This document shows, piece after piece, positions 17,013 to 25,405 of a DNA stretch of 64,000 bases (position 1 is its first letter; the number at the start of each line of letters is the position of its first letter). Position numbers and translations under genes: made by a program. The stretch spans positions 1-64,000 of the forward strand of contig SCMQ01000027.1 in NCBI GenBank assembly GCA_005503335.1, read 5' to 3'. The DNA comes from Comamonadaceae bacterium 2FH (GTDB lineage Bacteria > Pseudomonadota > Gammaproteobacteria > Burkholderiales > Burkholderiaceae_C). Under the pieces are notes generated by a model, which saw only the letters and a program-made list of their open reading frames with translations, ran no database searches and was not told the DNA's origin.

Positions 17013-18181
17013 TTTGCACGCTCCAGGATCGAGACGTAGTTGGTGACGGCGGCGCCTCCCATGTTGAAGACGCCGGCAAGTTCCACGGACGGCAACTGCA
17101 TCTCGCCGGCCTCGCCGGCCAGCTGCATGGCCGCCATCACGTGCTGCGACACGCCGGTGGCGCCGAGCGGGTGGCCGCGGGCCTTCAGTCCGCCGGAAAC
17201 ATTGACCGGGAGCTTGCCGTTGCGCTGCGTGAGCCCTTCGCGGATCGCCCGCCAGCCTTCGCCGCGCGGGACCAGCCCCATGGCCTCGTACTCGATCATC
17301 TCGGCCACCGTGAAGCAGTCGTGCGTCTCGACCAGGCTCAGGTCATCGAGAGAGATGCCGGCCTGGGCCCGGGCCTTGTCCCAGGCTCGGTGCGCACCTT
17401 CGAAGGCAATCGGATCGCGCTGCGACAACGGCAGGAAATCGTTCACGTGCGTCCGCGCGCGAAAGCGGATGGCGCGCCGCCCCAGGGCCGCGGCCGTTTC
17501 TTCGTCCGCCACCACCAGCGCAGCGGCGCCGTCGGACACCATCGAGCAATCCGTTCGACGCAGCGGCCCCGCCACCAGCGGGTTGCGGTCCGACACCGTG
17601 TTGCAGAACTCCACGTCGAACGCCTTGCGCACATGCGCATAGGGGTTATGCACCGCGTTGGCGTGATTCTTCGCAGCGATCATCGCCAGTTCTTCCCGGT
17701 GGTCGCCGTGGCGCTCGAAATACGCTTCGGCGATCCGGCCGAAGATGCCGGCGAATCCTTGCGGATTGGCCTCTTCCTTGCGATAGCTGCCGCTCAGCAG
17801 GACGTCTCCCATTAGCCGCGAAGGCAAAGCCGTCATCTTTTCGGCGCCGACAACGAGCGCGATGCGGCCTCGACCGCTTTCGATGAAGTCCAAAGCCGTG
17901 TGCAGGGCTGCGGTGCCGGTGGCGCAAGCGTTCTCGACGTGCACGGCCGGCGTGAAGCGCAGGCCAGGCTCACCCAGGGACACCAGGCCCCCTTCGAAGC
18001 CTTGCGGCGTCAGGCCGTTGTTGAAGACGCCCACAGAAACGAAGTCGACGTCCTTCGGCGCGACGCCGGCGTGATCGAGTGCTGGGCGGGCCACACTGGT
18101 GATCAGACTTTCGACATCCGGCAGGTCCAGTTTGCCGAAGGGTGAGTGCGACCAGCCGATGATGCAAGCACGTTGGGTCAT
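17009..18181 (-). CDS. Thiolase family protein (SCP2-type)
   Basis: The 390-residue thiolase-fold protein has the nucleophilic Cys86 in ENACATG, HDCF at 287-290 and GHPLGATG around 337. The HDCF arrangement is typical of SCP2-type thiolases rather than classical FadA/PhaA. It would cleave a 3-ketoacyl-CoA, or form the reverse C-C bond. It lies between the acyl-CoA ligase and the TRAP genes, so ligase, SDR and thiolase could form a short beta-oxidation-like path. Confidence 0.88.
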   Translation of the reverse strand: MTQRACIIGWSHSPFGKLDLPDVESLITSVARPALDHAGVAPKDVDFVSVGVFNNGLTPQGFEGGLVSLGEPGLRFTPAVHVENACATGTAALHTALDFIESGRGRIALVVGAEKMTALPSRLMGDVLLSGSYRKEEANPQGFAGIFGRIAEAYFERHGDHREELAMIAAKNHANAVHNPYAHVRKAFDVEFCNTVSDRNPLVAGPLRRTDCSMVSDGAAALVVADEETAAALGRRAIRFRARTHVNDFLPLSQRDPIAFEGAHRAWDKARAQAGISLDDLSLVETHDCFTVAEMIEYEAMGLVPRGEGWRAIREGLTQRNGKLPVNVSGGLKARGHPLGATGVSQHVMAAMQLAGEAGEMQLPSVELAGVFNMGGAAVTNYVSILERAK

Positions 18182-18256
18182 GGGGATTTCTCCTTAAATG
18201 GATGAGGATGTCGGGGCGCGGCCCCGACGCATTGAACGAACTGATGCGATGTCTGG

Positions 18257-20149
18257 CTACAAAGCCACTGTCGAAATCCATGGGACTGCGGCGATCACGA
18301 TCACACCGCCAAGAAGGGCTATTAGGTACGGCCAGATCGCGACCATTACTTCGTCGGGCTTTTCGCCGCCGATCTTGCAGGCGATGTAGAACCCGACGCC
18401 CACGGGGGGGAGCATCAACCCGACATTCATGGCGCAGACGATCACCATCGAATACTGGATGTCATGTATGCCGAGCTGCTTCGCGATCGGGAACATGATC
18501 GGCGCGAGCAAAAGCACGGCAGGCAAGCCTTCGAGAAGGCAGCCCAGCACGACAAAGACCACGATGGTGACGGCCATGAAAGTGATCGACCCACCTGGCA
18601 ATGTCGTGAGCAGCGACGACAGTTGCTGCACGACACCGCTTTGGGTGATCGACCAGGCCATTGCGGAGGCGGCGCCGAGAACGAGAAGCACGGCCCCGGA
18701 GAGCGCGGCGGTCTCGACGAGCATGGAGTACACCCTGCGCATACCAAGGCCGCCGTACATCAGGTGCCCGATCAGCATGGCGTAGGCCACAGCAACGGTC
18801 GACACTTCGGTGGCGGTGGCGACGCCTTCGCCCACCAGGCCGCGAATGAGGAACGGGAGCACCAGCGCCGGCCCGGCCAGAAGGAGCAACTTGCCGACGA
18901 CTCGCACCGGCGCCCGACGGGTGCCACTCATGTCTTCATGGCGCGCCTTCCAACGGGCGAGGATCAACAGGGCAAGCAGCAGCACCATCGCAACGACGAA
19001 GCCACTCTGGAAAAGCCCAGCGATCGAGACGCCCGCGACCGCACCGAGAACGATCAGCACGATGCTCGGCGGGACCGTATCGGCCATCGCCGCGCCTGTC
19101 GCCAGCAGCGCCACCATGTCGGGGCCTTTGTGCCCACGCTGCTTCATCTCAGGGAACAGCGCTGGCGCCACCGTGGCCATGTCGGAAACTTTCGAGCCCG
19201 AAATGCCGGAGACGATGAAGAGCGCCCCCAGCAGGACATACGACATACCCGCCTTGACATGGCCCAGCAGAGAAGCCAGGAAATCGACGATGGCCTTGCC
19301 CATACCCGTCGCATCGAGCACGCAGCCAAGCAGAACGAAGATCGGCACCGACACCAGCACGAGGCTCGAAATGCCTTCGTCCATCCGGCCGACAACGACC
19401 AACAAGGGAACGTGGGTCGCGAACGCCAGGTAGCTCACGGCGCCAGCCGCGAAGCAGAAAGCGATCGGCACACCTGCTGCCAGGCACACCGCGACGAAGC
19501 CGACGAGAAAGACCACGATATTGATGCCGCCCAGCCGACTCAACTGGGGCGACAGCACCCAGCACAGCGCTGCCACTGCAGCGACCATCACCGCGCCGGT
19601 AACCAGAGGAGCCATGCGTACCGTGCGGCCCGCATACAGCACCACGAGCGCCAGCATCGCCAAGACACCAAAAGCAATGGCGGACACGCGGAATGCGTTG
19701 GGGATGTTCAGCGCCGGCGTCAGGATGGCCCACTCCTCCTCCACGTAGGTCACGGCGGGACCGATCAGTGCGATCAGGACTGCGGCCATTGCCGTCAGCG
19801 CAAAGGCATGGACGTACTCACGCAGCCACTCGGGCAGCATGTCGACGACCACGTTGAGCCGCAGGTGTTCGTTGCGGTAGACGGCAATGGTTGCGCCGAT
19901 CATTACCGCCCAGATGAACTGCAGGGAAACAACCTCGTCCAGCCAGATGATCGAATTGCCGACAACGTAGCGGGACACGACGCCCAAGAGCAGCAGCACG
20001 GCAATCGACGCAACAAGCGCGGCGGCGATTGCTTCGAGCGGATGCATCCACCAGGGCGTATGCGCTGCTTGATCTCCCGAGGCATCTGGTGTCAAAGGCA
20101 CGATAGGTTCATGCCCGGCGTTTTCCGCCAACGAGGTTGTGTGGTCCAT
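18257..20149 (-). CDS. Fused TRAP transporter permease (DctQ-DctM)
   Basis: The 630-residue integral membrane protein has a DctQ-like small-subunit region (about 40-180, four helices) joined to a DctM-like large subunit (about 195-630, roughly twelve helices). Separate Q and M genes are more common, but fused forms are well known. TRAP systems use ion gradients to import carboxylates captured by a periplasmic DctP. The partner DctP gene lies 15 bases upstream. The cluster context suggests uptake of the organic acid degraded by the downstream enzymes. Confidence 0.92.
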   Translation of the reverse strand: MDHTTSLAENAGHEPIVPLTPDASGDQAAHTPWWMHPLEAIAAALVASIAVLLLLGVVSRYVVGNSIIWLDEVVSLQFIWAVMIGATIAVYRNEHLRLNVVVDMLPEWLREYVHAFALTAMAAVLIALIGPAVTYVEEEWAILTPALNIPNAFRVSAIAFGVLAMLALVVLYAGRTVRMAPLVTGAVMVAAVAALCWVLSPQLSRLGGINIVVFLVGFVAVCLAAGVPIAFCFAAGAVSYLAFATHVPLLVVVGRMDEGISSLVLVSVPIFVLLGCVLDATGMGKAIVDFLASLLGHVKAGMSYVLLGALFIVSGISGSKVSDMATVAPALFPEMKQRGHKGPDMVALLATGAAMADTVPPSIVLIVLGAVAGVSIAGLFQSGFVVAMVLLLALLILARWKARHEDMSGTRRAPVRVVGKLLLLAGPALVLPFLIRGLVGEGVATATEVSTVAVAYAMLIGHLMYGGLGMRRVYSMLVETAALSGAVLLVLGAASAMAWSITQSGVVQQLSSLLTTLPGGSITFMAVTIVVFVVLGCLLEGLPAVLLLAPIMFPIAKQLGIHDIQYSMVIVCAMNVGLMLPPVGVGFYIACKIGGEKPDEVMVAIWPYLIALLGGVIVIAAVPWISTVAL

Positions 20150-20164
20150 GGCCGATCCTTCGCG

Positions 20165-21184
20165 TCAACCCAGCTTGCCGGTGTATTTTTCGAGTGTCGC
20201 CCAGGCCTCTTCACCGAATTTCGCCTTCCATTCCTGGTAATAACCGGCAGTCCGCAATTTGTTCCGGAACGAGTCGGGTTTCGTCGCGTTGAACACCATC
20301 CCCTTGGAGGTCAGTTCCTGCTGCAGGCCGCCATTGAGCGCGGCCATGTCGGCGCGCTGCAAGACGGCTGCCGCGTTGAGGTGCTTTGCCACAATTTCCC
20401 GCAGATTCGCCGGCAGACGCTCCCAGGCGCGGCGATTGGCGAGGAACCAGAATCCATCCCACATGTGATTCGTCAGTGAGCAGTATTTCTGCACTTCATT
20501 GAGCTTGAACAGCGAGACGACCGAGAGCGGGTTCTCCTGTGCGTCGACCACCTTCGTCTGGAGCGCCGTGTACATCTCGGACGCATTGATCGAAGCAGGG
20601 GAGGCTTCGAAAGCCTTGAACATGGATGTCCACATCGGAGACACAGGAACGCGGATCTTCAGGCCACGCAGGTCATCGGCCCCGTTGATGGGCTTGTTGG
20701 ACGTCGTGGTCTGGCGGAAGCCGTTGTCCCAGATCTTGTCCATGGCCACGAGGTTGGACTTGGCGATCTGACCACGTACGTAGGCGCCCAGGTCGCCGTC
20801 CATGGCGCGCCAGACGGCGGCGTAGTCGGGGAAGGCGAAACCCATGCCATTGATGGCGGCCGCCGGGACCAGCGTCGAGAGAATCAGTCCCGAAAGAGAG
20901 AAGAACTCCACTCCACCGGAGCGCACCTGGCTCAGCGTGTCGGTGTCCGATCCCAACTGGTTGCTCGGGAAGATCTGGATGTCGAGGCGCCCGTTGGTTT
21001 CGTTGCGGATGGCGTCAGCGGCTGCCTTCGCACGCACGTTCAATGGGTGCGTCAAAGGAACGTTGTTGGCGAACTTGTAGCTGAATTCGGCCGTCTGTCC
21101 AAACACCACTTTCATTGGTGCGATGGAGGTTGCGGCGGCGATGGCGGTGCCTTGAATGAGCTTGCGACGGGTGAAGGTCATCAT
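20165..21184 (-). CDS. TRAP transporter substrate-binding protein (DctP)
   Basis: The 339-residue periplasmic binding protein begins with a twin-arginine-like signal (TRRKLIQG followed by a short hydrophobic stretch), suggesting Tat export. The mature part has the DctP fold with a conserved Arg in RGLKIRVP, which usually pairs with the substrate carboxylate. GGAG lies four bases before the ATG at 21184; a second ATG at 21181 is equally possible. It is coupled in order with the QM permease. Confidence 0.92.
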   Translation of the reverse strand: MMTFTRRKLIQGTAIAAATSIAPMKVVFGQTAEFSYKFANNVPLTHPLNVRAKAAADAIRNETNGRLDIQIFPSNQLGSDTDTLSQVRSGGVEFFSLSGLILSTLVPAAAINGMGFAFPDYAAVWRAMDGDLGAYVRGQIAKSNLVAMDKIWDNGFRQTTTSNKPINGADDLRGLKIRVPVSPMWTSMFKAFEASPASINASEMYTALQTKVVDAQENPLSVVSLFKLNEVQKYCSLTNHMWDGFWFLANRRAWERLPANLREIVAKHLNAAAVLQRADMAALNGGLQQELTSKGMVFNATKPDSFRNKLRTAGYYQEWKAKFGEEAWATLEKYTGKLG

Positions 21185-21212
21185 GTGTCTCCAGTTTGAG
21201 TCGATGTGGGAA

Positions 21213-22040
21213 CTAACGCGCTGCGGGCACGGCTGCAGCAGGCGCCGCAGTCGAGGTCTTGGTGAACAGGTCGGACACCAGCACGCCTGCGGCAGTGAAA
21301 CCGCCATCGATCGCAAGCGTCTGTCCGGTGATGTAGCTGGCCTGGTCCGACGCCAGGAACAGGATGCCGTTGGCGATCTCCTGGGCCGTGCCGTAGCGGT
21401 GCATGGGAACCATGTCGCCATAGGTGGAGCGGGTGGCAGCACTGTGGTTGGCCTGCACCAGCGGCGTGTCCACCGGGCCCGGGGCGATCGCGTTGACCGT
21501 GACGCCCCAATCGGCCACCTCCACGGCGAACTGAGCCGTCATCGCGATCAAGGCCGCCTTCGAAGTGCCGTAAGCCATGCGGCCGGTGCCGGCGCGCAGC
21601 CCGCTGATGGATGCGACGTTGACGATGCGGCCCCAGCCCGCCTGCCGCATGTGCGGCAGCGCGTGCTGCATCAGCAGCATTGGGGCCGTGACGTTGACGG
21701 CCATCGTGGTCTGCCAATGGTCCAGCGAGCAGTCCACCGCGGGAACCATGGCCGCTATGCCGGCGTTGTTGATGAGGATGTCGGGCGCGCCGAACTCAGC
21801 GGTCAATGACGGCAGAGCCTGGCGCAGCGCCGGGCCATCGGCGAGGTCCACAACACAGACCTTCGCCCGGCCGCCGGCTGCGGTGATCCCGCGCACCACC
21901 GCGGCCGCCGATTCGGCGTCCTTGTCGAGCACGTACACGCGCGCGCTGTGAACCAGCGCCAGGCTTTCGGCCACACAGCGGCCGATCCCGCTGCCGGCGC
22001 CGGTGACGAGTGCGACACGAGAGAGGGTTTGATGGGTCAT
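21213..22040 (-). CDS. SDR family oxidoreductase, first gene of the catabolic cluster
   Basis: The 275-residue short-chain dehydrogenase has the canonical TGAGSGIG at 13-20, NNAG at 91-94, Ser144, Tyr157 and Lys161. It is closer to the classical pattern than the SDR at the far end of the cluster. It is divergent from the IclR regulator gene across a 174-bp spacer with two operator-like repeats, and so is probably the first gene of the regulated transcript. The C-terminal tail is Ala/Pro-rich and longer than usual. Confidence 0.88.
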   Translation of the reverse strand: MTHQTLSRVALVTGAGSGIGRCVAESLALVHSARVYVLDKDAESAAAVVRGITAAGGRAKVCVVDLADGPALRQALPSLTAEFGAPDILINNAGIAAMVPAVDCSLDHWQTTMAVNVTAPMLLMQHALPHMRQAGWGRIVNVASISGLRAGTGRMAYGTSKAALIAMTAQFAVEVADWGVTVNAIAPGPVDTPLVQANHSAATRSTYGDMVPMHRYGTAQEIANGILFLASDQASYITGQTLAIDGGFTAAGVLVSDLFTKTSTAAPAAAVPAAR

Positions 22041-22090
22041 TTGCGGCAGTTCGGCAAAGGGGTTGAGGGCGGGGCGCTGGGTTTGTCCGG

Positions 22091-22108
22091 TCGGTCCACT
22101 ATGTGGAT
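22091..22108. promoter_or_regulatory. IclR operator-like repeat, copy 1
   Basis: TCGGTCCACTATGTGGAT contains the inverted repeat TCCAC-TAT-GTGGA (22095-22107). It matches the second copy at 22176 in the first nine bases and the last four, and both copies have TCCA/TGGA arms. The two start 85 bp apart, close to eight helical turns, in the spacer between the SDR and the IclR gene. Confidence 0.6.
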
Positions 22109-22175
22109 AACAGGCTTTGATTTTGTTGCACGCAAGGCCCACTTTCAAGTGATAACTGCGCTACAGTCGCAGGAT

Positions 22176-22193
22176 TCGGTCCACATATTGGAT
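22176..22193. promoter_or_regulatory. IclR operator-like repeat, copy 2
   Basis: TCGGTCCACATATTGGAT keeps TCCA/TGGA arms around an AT centre and lies 21 bases before the IclR start codon. It is a candidate autoregulatory site. Confidence 0.55.
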
Positions 22194-22214
22194 CATTCAT
22201 GCAGGGTTAACCCG

Positions 22215-23009
22215 ATGCCAGAGAAGTCCGAAAACGATCGCGAAACGCCAGGCGCGCAAACCCTGAGGCGCGGCTTGAGCATCCTCAAACTGCTCGCGCG
22301 CTACCAGGTCAACGGCGGCCTTGGCGTGAGCGAGATCGCGCGCAAGCTGGAGCTGAGCAAGGCCACCACCGTCAGGCTCACGCGTACGCTGATGGACGAG
22401 CAATTCGTGGCGCAGGACACCGCAACGCGGCGCTACGAACTGGGCCCGGAATCGTTCGCGGTGGGCTTGGCGGCCGAGCCCAATTACGCGCTTCAGCGCA
22501 TCGCGGCGCCGGCCCTGCGCGCGGTGGCCCTTGAGACCGGTGACTTCGTGTTTTTTTCGGTGCGGCATGGCCTGGAGGTCGTCTGCCTGTCTCGCGACAG
22601 CGGCGACCTCCCTTACCCGCAGGCATCTTTGCGTGTTGGTGATCGACACCCTCTGGGGCTGGGTGCGGGCGGGCTGGCAATCCTCGCCGCCATGCCAAAG
22701 GACGAAGCGGAGGCGGTGCTCGAGATCAATGCCCCTGCGATCGCCCAGAGGTATCCGCACATGACGTTGGACACGGTCCGGAAAATGCTGGAAGAGACGC
22801 GCGCGCAGGGATATGCCGTCATACCGGGCATCCTTGCTCCAGGCTTCTGGGGCATAGGCGTGGCCGTGCTGCGGCCAGACGGAAAACCCGTTGCAGCCGT
22901 CGTCCTGAACGCCCTGACCAGCAGATTGAGCGACGCGCGTCAGGCGGTCATTGCTGCCCGACTGCAGAGACTCAGTCGGGAGTTGATGTCGACGCCAAGC
23001 GAGGAATGA
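22215..23009 (+). CDS. IclR family transcriptional regulator
   Basis: The 264-residue protein has an N-terminal winged helix-turn-helix (about 16-75, GVSEIARKLELSKATTVRL) and a C-terminal GAF-like effector domain. IclR proteins often control aromatic-acid and carboxylate catabolism, binding short palindromes next to divergent operons. This gene is divergent from the TRAP/CoA-ligase cluster, with two matching repeats between, so it is the probable pathway regulator. The effector is unknown, most likely the imported acid or its CoA ester. Confidence 0.9.
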   Translation: MPEKSENDRETPGAQTLRRGLSILKLLARYQVNGGLGVSEIARKLELSKATTVRLTRTLMDEQFVAQDTATRRYELGPESFAVGLAAEPNYALQRIAAPALRAVALETGDFVFFSVRHGLEVVCLSRDSGDLPYPQASLRVGDRHPLGLGAGGLAILAAMPKDEAEAVLEINAPAIAQRYPHMTLDTVRKMLEETRAQGYAVIPGILAPGFWGIGVAVLRPDGKPVAAVVLNALTSRLSDARQAVIAARLQRLSRELMSTPSEE

Positions 23010-23030
23010 ACCCACTGCCGCCGGCCAGCC

Positions 23031-23264
23031 TCAGAACGGGTCGGCCGCATACGCGAGCACGGCGGCCGCACCACTCACGACCGTTTCCGCTAGGCCGGGC
23101 GCTTGTGCCAGCACGTGGTCGGCATAGAACCGAGCCGTCAGCAGCTTCGCCCACAGGAACGCCGCGTCGCCTGCGCTTTGTGCCAGCCGCTCGCGCGCAA
23201 TGAGTGCGGCCCGTGCCATCTGCCATCCGCCCGCAACGATCCCGAACAGCTCGAGGAGTGGCAC
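23031..23264 (-). pseudogene. C-terminal fragment of an acyl-CoA dehydrogenase
   Basis: About 77 codons on the minus strand resemble the extra C-terminal domain of large acyl-CoA dehydrogenases (LELFGIVAGGWQMARAAL, then FYADHVLAQ and a GAAAVLA ending). The catalytic and FAD-binding portions are missing, and upstream codons are unrelated. It is a remnant, possibly of a dehydrogenase once belonging to the 11-22 kb cluster, which otherwise lacks one. Confidence 0.7.
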
Positions 23265-23336
23265 GGCACCAGCCAACCTTGGCTTCGCCGGAATAGCGCT
23301 CCACGACGAATGTGACGCAGCGGCGCTGGGCGATGA

Positions 23337-23699
23337 TGCCTGCGGAAGCGCCGCTTCGGCCCCTGGATGGGTATGGCGTTCCAGGTACTCGCGCGAATGA
23401 CGGGCCTGCGTGGAACGGCGTTCGACGTCTTCGGACGCACGGAGGAACGCCGCACCGAACGTGCCCTGATTACGGAATACCGGGCGCGCATCCGGCACGA
23501 GCTGGTAACCCTGAGTGCCGATACCCTGGACCGCGCCTTGGCTGTGGCGCGGATTCCGGAAAAGATCCGAGGATTCGGCCATGTGAAGCACGCGAACATC
23601 GAGGCGGCGCGACGCGAGTGGTCGAAACTGCAGGGCGAAACGGCGGGAGCGCACGGTCACGACACCGGAGATGCCATGCCGCAGCGACACGCCGCGTAG
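23337..23699 (+). pseudogene. C-terminal fragment of indolepyruvate ferredoxin oxidoreductase
   Basis: An open stretch reading KRRFGPWM, LARMTGLRGTAFDVFG, ERRTERALI and IPEKIRGFGHVK matches the extreme C-terminus of the fused indolepyruvate:ferredoxin oxidoreductase family. Only about 110 of more than 1,100 residues remain, and a stop lies just upstream near 23334. An orphan terminator follows at 23725, consistent with this being the true 3' end of a deleted gene. Confidence 0.75.
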
Positions 23700-23724
23700 C
23701 GTCGGCTGCCACTTGCTCCGCCTG

Positions 23725-23747
23725 GGCCGCGAAAGCGGCCTTTTTTT
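23725..23747 (+). terminator. Rho-independent terminator
   Basis: GGCCGC-GAAA-GCGGCC is followed by seven T residues on the plus strand. The GAAA tetraloop and T-tract make a textbook intrinsic terminator. It now sits behind a gene fragment and faces the convergent regulator gene. Confidence 0.9.
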
Positions 23748-23765
23748 ACACGTTCGGTGGGCGCC

Positions 23766-25211
23766 TCAGCGGCCTTCGGTGTCGACGAAGCGATAGGAGG
23801 CCAGGGTCTCGCGGTGCAGCTCGGTGACCAGGGCCTTACCGGCCGGCGGGAAGGCGCGCTGGGCGCAGTTGTCGCGCGGGCAGACGCGGCAGCCCGGGCC
23901 TATGGGCACGACCCGGCGTTCGGATGAGAGGTCTATGCCGTCGGCGTAGACCAGCTCGCGCGCATGGCGCAGCTCGCAGCCCAGGCCGATCGCGAACAGC
24001 TTGCGCTGCGCGAAGAAGGCGCCGCCGCCGCGCTCGACGGTGCGTGCCATGCCGAAGAAGCGCGTGCCGTCGGGCATTTCGGCGACCTGGGTGATGATGC
24101 GGCCCGGGCTCGAGAAGGCCATGTGCACATGCCAGAGCGGGCAGCCGCCGCCCTGGCTCGCGAAATGGAAGGCCGTCGCGCTCTGGCGCTTGGAGATGTT
24201 GCCGGCCTGGTCCACGCGCACCAGGTAGAAGGGCACGCCGCGCGCGCCGCTGCGCTGCAGCGTGCTGAGCCGGTGGCAGACCGACTCGAAGCCGACCTGG
24301 AAGCGCTGCTGCAAGGCTTCGATGTCGTAGCGCAGCTGCCGCGCCGCCTCCAGAAACGGGCCGTAGGGCATCAGCAGGGCGCCGGCGAAGTAATGCGCCA
24401 GGCCCTGGCGCGCGAGCTGGCGCGACTGCTGGTCGGCCAGGGCGCCGCCCTCGATCTCGCCGTCCACCAGTTCGCCGTAGGCCAGCAGGACGAGCTGGGT
24501 CGCGATCTGGAACGCCTGCTGGGCGTCTGACAGGTCGGGCGAGACGCGCAGCAGGCGCCGGCGCGCCTCGTAGTGGCGCAGTTCGAAGCCCTCGGGCCCT
24601 TCGGCCGAGGCGCTGTCGCTGACCACCTCGACCCCGTGCTGCTCCTTCATGAGCCGGCACAGGACCGGCGCGCGCTGGCCCGGCTGCAGCTGCCACTGCT
24701 GGGCCAGCGCCTCGGCGGCGCTGTCGAGCCGCTCGAAATGGTTGTTGCGGCGGTTGAAGAAATCGCGCACCGCCTCGTGCGGCAGCGGCGCCAGATGCGG
24801 GTGGTGCTGGTCGCCGTAGAAGCGCTCGATCAGCTGGCGGTATTCCTCATGCAGGTGCAGATGCTTGCGGTAGAGCGCGACCACCACGTCGGCCGCGGCC
24901 GGCACCTGCTGCACCAGGCGGTCGATCTCGGTCAGCGACACGTCGGTCTCGCTGACCGTGCGGTCGCGAAACAGGCTGCGCAGCTCCGACAGCAGGCGCT
25001 TGTTCTGCTCCTCCGAGAACTCCGCCAGATCGAAGTCGAAGGCCTCGTTCAGCTTGAGCAGGACCGCGGCCGTGACCGGGCGCTGGTTGTTCTCGAGCTG
25101 GCAGACATAGCTGAGCGACAGGCCCAGCCGCTCGGCCATCGCCGACTGATGAAGCCTGTGTTTCTCGCGCAGACGCCGCAGTTGGGCGCCGACGAACAGT
25201 TTGCCTGCCAT
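23766..25211 (-). CDS. PrpR/RamB/ScfR-type XRE regulator of the valine operon
   Basis: The 481-residue paralogue of the regulator at 8.5-9.9 kb has an XRE helix-turn-helix (about 9-63), a middle IrrE-like region and a C-terminal DUF2083-type domain. Shared blocks include HYFAGALLMPYGPF, ESVCHRLSTLQR and AGNISKRQSAT. Cys412, 441, 444 and 449 repeat the GLGC-x28-C-x2-C-x4-C spacing of the other copy and could hold an iron-sulfur cluster. It is divergent from mmsA, so it likely senses a short-chain acyl-CoA from valine or isobutyrate breakdown. Confidence 0.88.
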   Translation of the reverse strand: MAGKLFVGAQLRRLREKHRLHQSAMAERLGLSLSYVCQLENNQRPVTAAVLLKLNEAFDFDLAEFSEEQNKRLLSELRSLFRDRTVSETDVSLTEIDRLVQQVPAAADVVVALYRKHLHLHEEYRQLIERFYGDQHHPHLAPLPHEAVRDFFNRRNNHFERLDSAAEALAQQWQLQPGQRAPVLCRLMKEQHGVEVVSDSASAEGPEGFELRHYEARRRLLRVSPDLSDAQQAFQIATQLVLLAYGELVDGEIEGGALADQQSRQLARQGLAHYFAGALLMPYGPFLEAARQLRYDIEALQQRFQVGFESVCHRLSTLQRSGARGVPFYLVRVDQAGNISKRQSATAFHFASQGGGCPLWHVHMAFSSPGRIITQVAEMPDGTRFFGMARTVERGGGAFFAQRKLFAIGLGCELRHARELVYADGIDLSSERRVVPIGPGCRVCPRDNCAQRAFPPAGKALVTELHRETLASYRFVDTEGR

Positions 25212-25405
25212 GCTTTCTCCGGGTCTCGATGTTTCACAAGATTCACAAAATTGCGAATCGTGTTGTGAAGTTGTTTTCAGATATTCCTTTTCAAATCAAT
25301 AGCTTATTGATGTTTGCGAAGTCTGTAAATAACATCGCTGCAAATTGATCGGGATTCTGCAGAGGAGCCCGGTTGCCGATCTCCATCATTCACACGAGGC
25401 ATTCC
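25212..25405. promoter_or_regulatory. Divergent promoter of the valine operon with TTGCGAA boxes
   Basis: The AT-rich 194-bp spacer contains TTGCGAA (25251-25257), TTTGCGAA (25313-25320) and TGCAAA (25339-25344), plus related TTCACAA and TTGTGAA variants near 25234-25270. The same core appears in the prp spacer beside the paralogous regulator. GAGG at 25396-25399 serves mmsA. Confidence 0.65.

Noticed and set aside
18464-20479. A 671-codon plus-strand open frame across the TRAP genes
   Set aside because: It is His/Arg/Gln-rich without domains and antisense to a clear fused permease.
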